A DNA stretch of 14,038 bases. Source: Bacillota bacterium (GTDB lineage Bacteria > Bacillota_A > Clostridia > DSM-8532). A program made the position numbers and the translations under genes. Below, one piece after another: positions 12,481 to 14,038 of this stretch (within the stretch, counting starts at the first letter, position 1; the number at the start of each line of letters is the position of its first letter). Under the pieces are notes generated by a model. The model saw only the letters and a list, made by a program, of their open reading frames with translations. It had not been told where the DNA came from and made no database searches. The stretch covers positions 1 to 14,038 of the forward strand of contig JAFADM010000129.1 in assembly GCA_023424865.1 (NCBI GenBank). The letters are read 5' to 3'.

Positions 12481-14038
12481 ATGAGTTTTGAACAAGGGAA
12501 TATATCCATTAATACGGAAAACATTTTTCCCATAATTAAGAAATGGCTCTATTCCGAGAAGGATATATTCTTAAGAGAGCTGGTGTCAAACGCTTCCGAC
12601 GCTATCAGCAAGCTAAGAAAGCTGTCGGACATAGGTGAAGCTGTTCTTGCGGAAGGCTATAAGCCCACTATCAATGTTTTTGTTAACAAGGACAAGGGAA
12701 CAATCCGTATTGAAGACAACGGAATTGGTATGACAGAGGAAGAGGTTAAAAAGTACATTAACCAGATTGCCTTTTCCGGAGCCATGGACTTCATTGAAAA
12801 ATACAAGGACAAGACAGACGACCAGCAGATTATAGGCCATTTCGGCCTTGGCTTCTATTCAGCCTTTATGGTATCTGAAAAGGTGACCATTGAAACCCTT
12901 TCCTTCCAGGCCGGCGCAAAGGCTGTTAAATGGGAAAGCACCGGTGATACTCAGTACACCATGGATTCATCCGATAAAAACACACTGGGTACTGCCATAA
13001 CTCTTCAAATGGCTCAGGATTCAAAGGAATTTCTGGATGCCTGGAAGGTGCGGGAAACCCTTCAGAAGTATTTTGCCTTCCTCCAGTATGAAATTTATCT
13101 GACGGATGAATGCGAAGAGAAGAAGGAAGAGGAGCCTAAGGAAAAAGAGAGCGAAGAAGCTGTAAAGGATGACGAGCCCAAGAGCCTTAACAACACGTCG
13201 CCTCTCTGGCTTAAGAATCCCAGGGATTGCACCGATGAGGAATATAAAAAGTTCTATCATGAGGTCTTCCAGGATTTTAACGATCCTCTTTTCTGGATCC
13301 ATATCAATATGGACTATCCCTTTAACATGAAGGGTATTATTTACTTCCCCAAGCTCAAGCACGAGTTTGAAACCATGGAAGGAAAAATTAAGCTCTTCTA
13401 CAATCAGGTATTTGTGGCTGACAACATTAAGGAGGTTATCCCGGAGTTCCTGCTTCTCCTAAAAGGCTGCCTGGACTGCCCCGATTTGCCCCTTAACGTC
13501 TCCAGAAGCTTTTTGCAGAATGAGGGCTATGTGGACAAAATTTCCGCCCATATCACTAAAAAGGTGGCGGACAAGCTCCAGCTCCTCTTTAAAAAGGACA
13601 GAGAGAATTACAATAAGTACTGGGAAGACATTAATCCCTTTGTTAAGTACGGCTGCATGAGAGAGCATAAATTCTATGAAAAGGTAAAGGATATTCTTAT
13701 CTATAAGACTATCTCCGGCAAGTTCTCCACCTTGACCGAGTACCTTGATGAAAGCGGCCAGAAGGATGCTGCTGAGAAGAAGGTTTACTATGTCAGCGAT
13801 GAAAAGCAGCAGGCACAGTATATCCGCATGTTCAAGGACAACGAAATGGATGCGGTTGTTCTCAGCACCATGATAGACACCCATTTTATAAGCTTTATGG
13901 AAGCGGAGAATAATGTGGCCAAATTCCTTCGCGTGGATTCCGATATTACCGGAAGCATGAAGGGAGAAGCCTTGAGCGAGGATGAAAGCAAATCGCTTAA
14001 GGAAAACCTGGAAAAGATTTTCCGTGAGGCAACCGGCA
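12481..14038 (+). CDS. htpG: Molecular chaperone HtpG (Hsp90), 3' end outside the window
   Basis: HtpG is the bacterial Hsp90, an ATP-driven cytoplasmic dimer that remodels client proteins. The frame is open for 519 codons to the window edge; the family is about 620-650 residues, so the C-terminal dimerisation part is missing. The ATPase domain shows EKDIFLRELVSNASDAISKL with the catalytic glutamate in RELVSNASDA, IRIEDNGIGMT, and GHFGLGFYSAFMV. A charged linker rich in Glu and Lys (about residues 217-237) joins it to the middle domain, which has SPLWLKNP, FYNQVFVADNIKEVIPEFL, and the ATP-contacting arginine in LPLNVSRSFLQNEG. GGAGG lies eight bases before ATG 12481. The CIRCE site and promoter upstream indicate HrcA-controlled heat-shock expression. 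Confidence 0.97.
   Translation, partial: MSFEQGNISINTENIFPIIKKWLYSEKDIFLRELVSNASDAISKLRKLSDIGEAVLAEGYKPTINVFVNKDKGTIRIEDNGIGMTEEEVKKYINQIAFSGAMDFIEKYKDKTDDQQIIGHFGLGFYSAFMVSEKVTIETLSFQAGAKAVKWESTGDTQYTMDSSDKNTLGTAITLQMAQDSKEFLDAWKVRETLQKYFAFLQYEIYLTDECEEKKEEEPKEKESEEAVKDDEPKSLNNTSPLWLKNPRDCTDEEYKKFYHEVFQDFNDPLFWIHINMDYPFNMKGIIYFPKLKHEFETMEGKIKLFYNQVFVADNIKEVIPEFLLLLKGCLDCPDLPLNVSRSFLQNEGYVDKISAHITKKVADKLQLLFKKDRENYNKYWEDINPFVKYGCMREHKFYEKVKDILIYKTISGKFSTLTEYLDESGQKDAAEKKVYYVSDEKQQAQYIRMFKDNEMDAVVLSTMIDTHFISFMEAENNVAKFLRVDSDITGSMKGEALSEDESKSLKENLEKIFREATG

Overview
The window looks like a chromosomal segment of an anaerobic low-to-mid GC Firmicute, most likely class Clostridia. The evidence is a sepF–yggT–divIVA division cluster, strong AGGAGG-type ribosome binding sites, a SEC-C-tagged methionine aminopeptidase, a YnbB-like 'methionine gamma-lyase family' protein, a perfect CIRCE operator and a clostridial-type HtpG. 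I cannot name a genus. I see no tRNA, rRNA, CRISPR array, insertion sequence or phage gene.

Layout. Positions 1-2361 run on the minus strand: a truncated methionine aminopeptidase at the left edge, a small AraC-type DNA-binding protein just upstream of it, and a 477-residue membrane-anchored protein of unknown function whose promoter is overlapped by two palindromic operators. A divergent gap of about 380 nt (2362-2741) follows, and everything after it is on the plus strand. First comes a four-gene operon (2742-6284): two paralogous small membrane proteins (UBA-like N-terminus plus DUF4342-like domain), then an OmpR-family response regulator and a HAMP histidine kinase, closed by a good intrinsic terminator. 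A second transcription unit starts from a recognisable promoter near 6317-6345. It runs through a membrane-tethered TPR protein, the PLP-dependent YnbB-like enzyme, an HlyD-like adaptor, YggS, SepF, YggT and DivIVA, with short gaps or overlaps except for a 195-nt structured gap before sepF. HtpG ends the window (cut off at the right edge) behind a CIRCE element and its own TTGACA-17-TATCAT promoter.

How the parts work together. The sepF/yggT/divIVA block serves Z-ring assembly and membrane or pole organisation, and YggS is its usual conserved neighbour. The upstream TPR, YnbB-like and HlyD-like proteins are transcriptionally tied to it, but their role there is not established. The DUF4342 pair with the two-component system looks like an envelope-sensing unit and is the best candidate here for an undescribed system. 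HtpG should be under HrcA control.

The most checkable observations are: the CIRCE element, which lies upstream of the htpG -35 and may double as the divIVA terminator; the tandem UBA-like/DUF4342 proteins linked to the two-component system; the paired palindromes over the promoter of the unknown membrane protein; and the short basic reading frame joined by ATGA overlaps to both the regulator and an internal ATG of the kinase.
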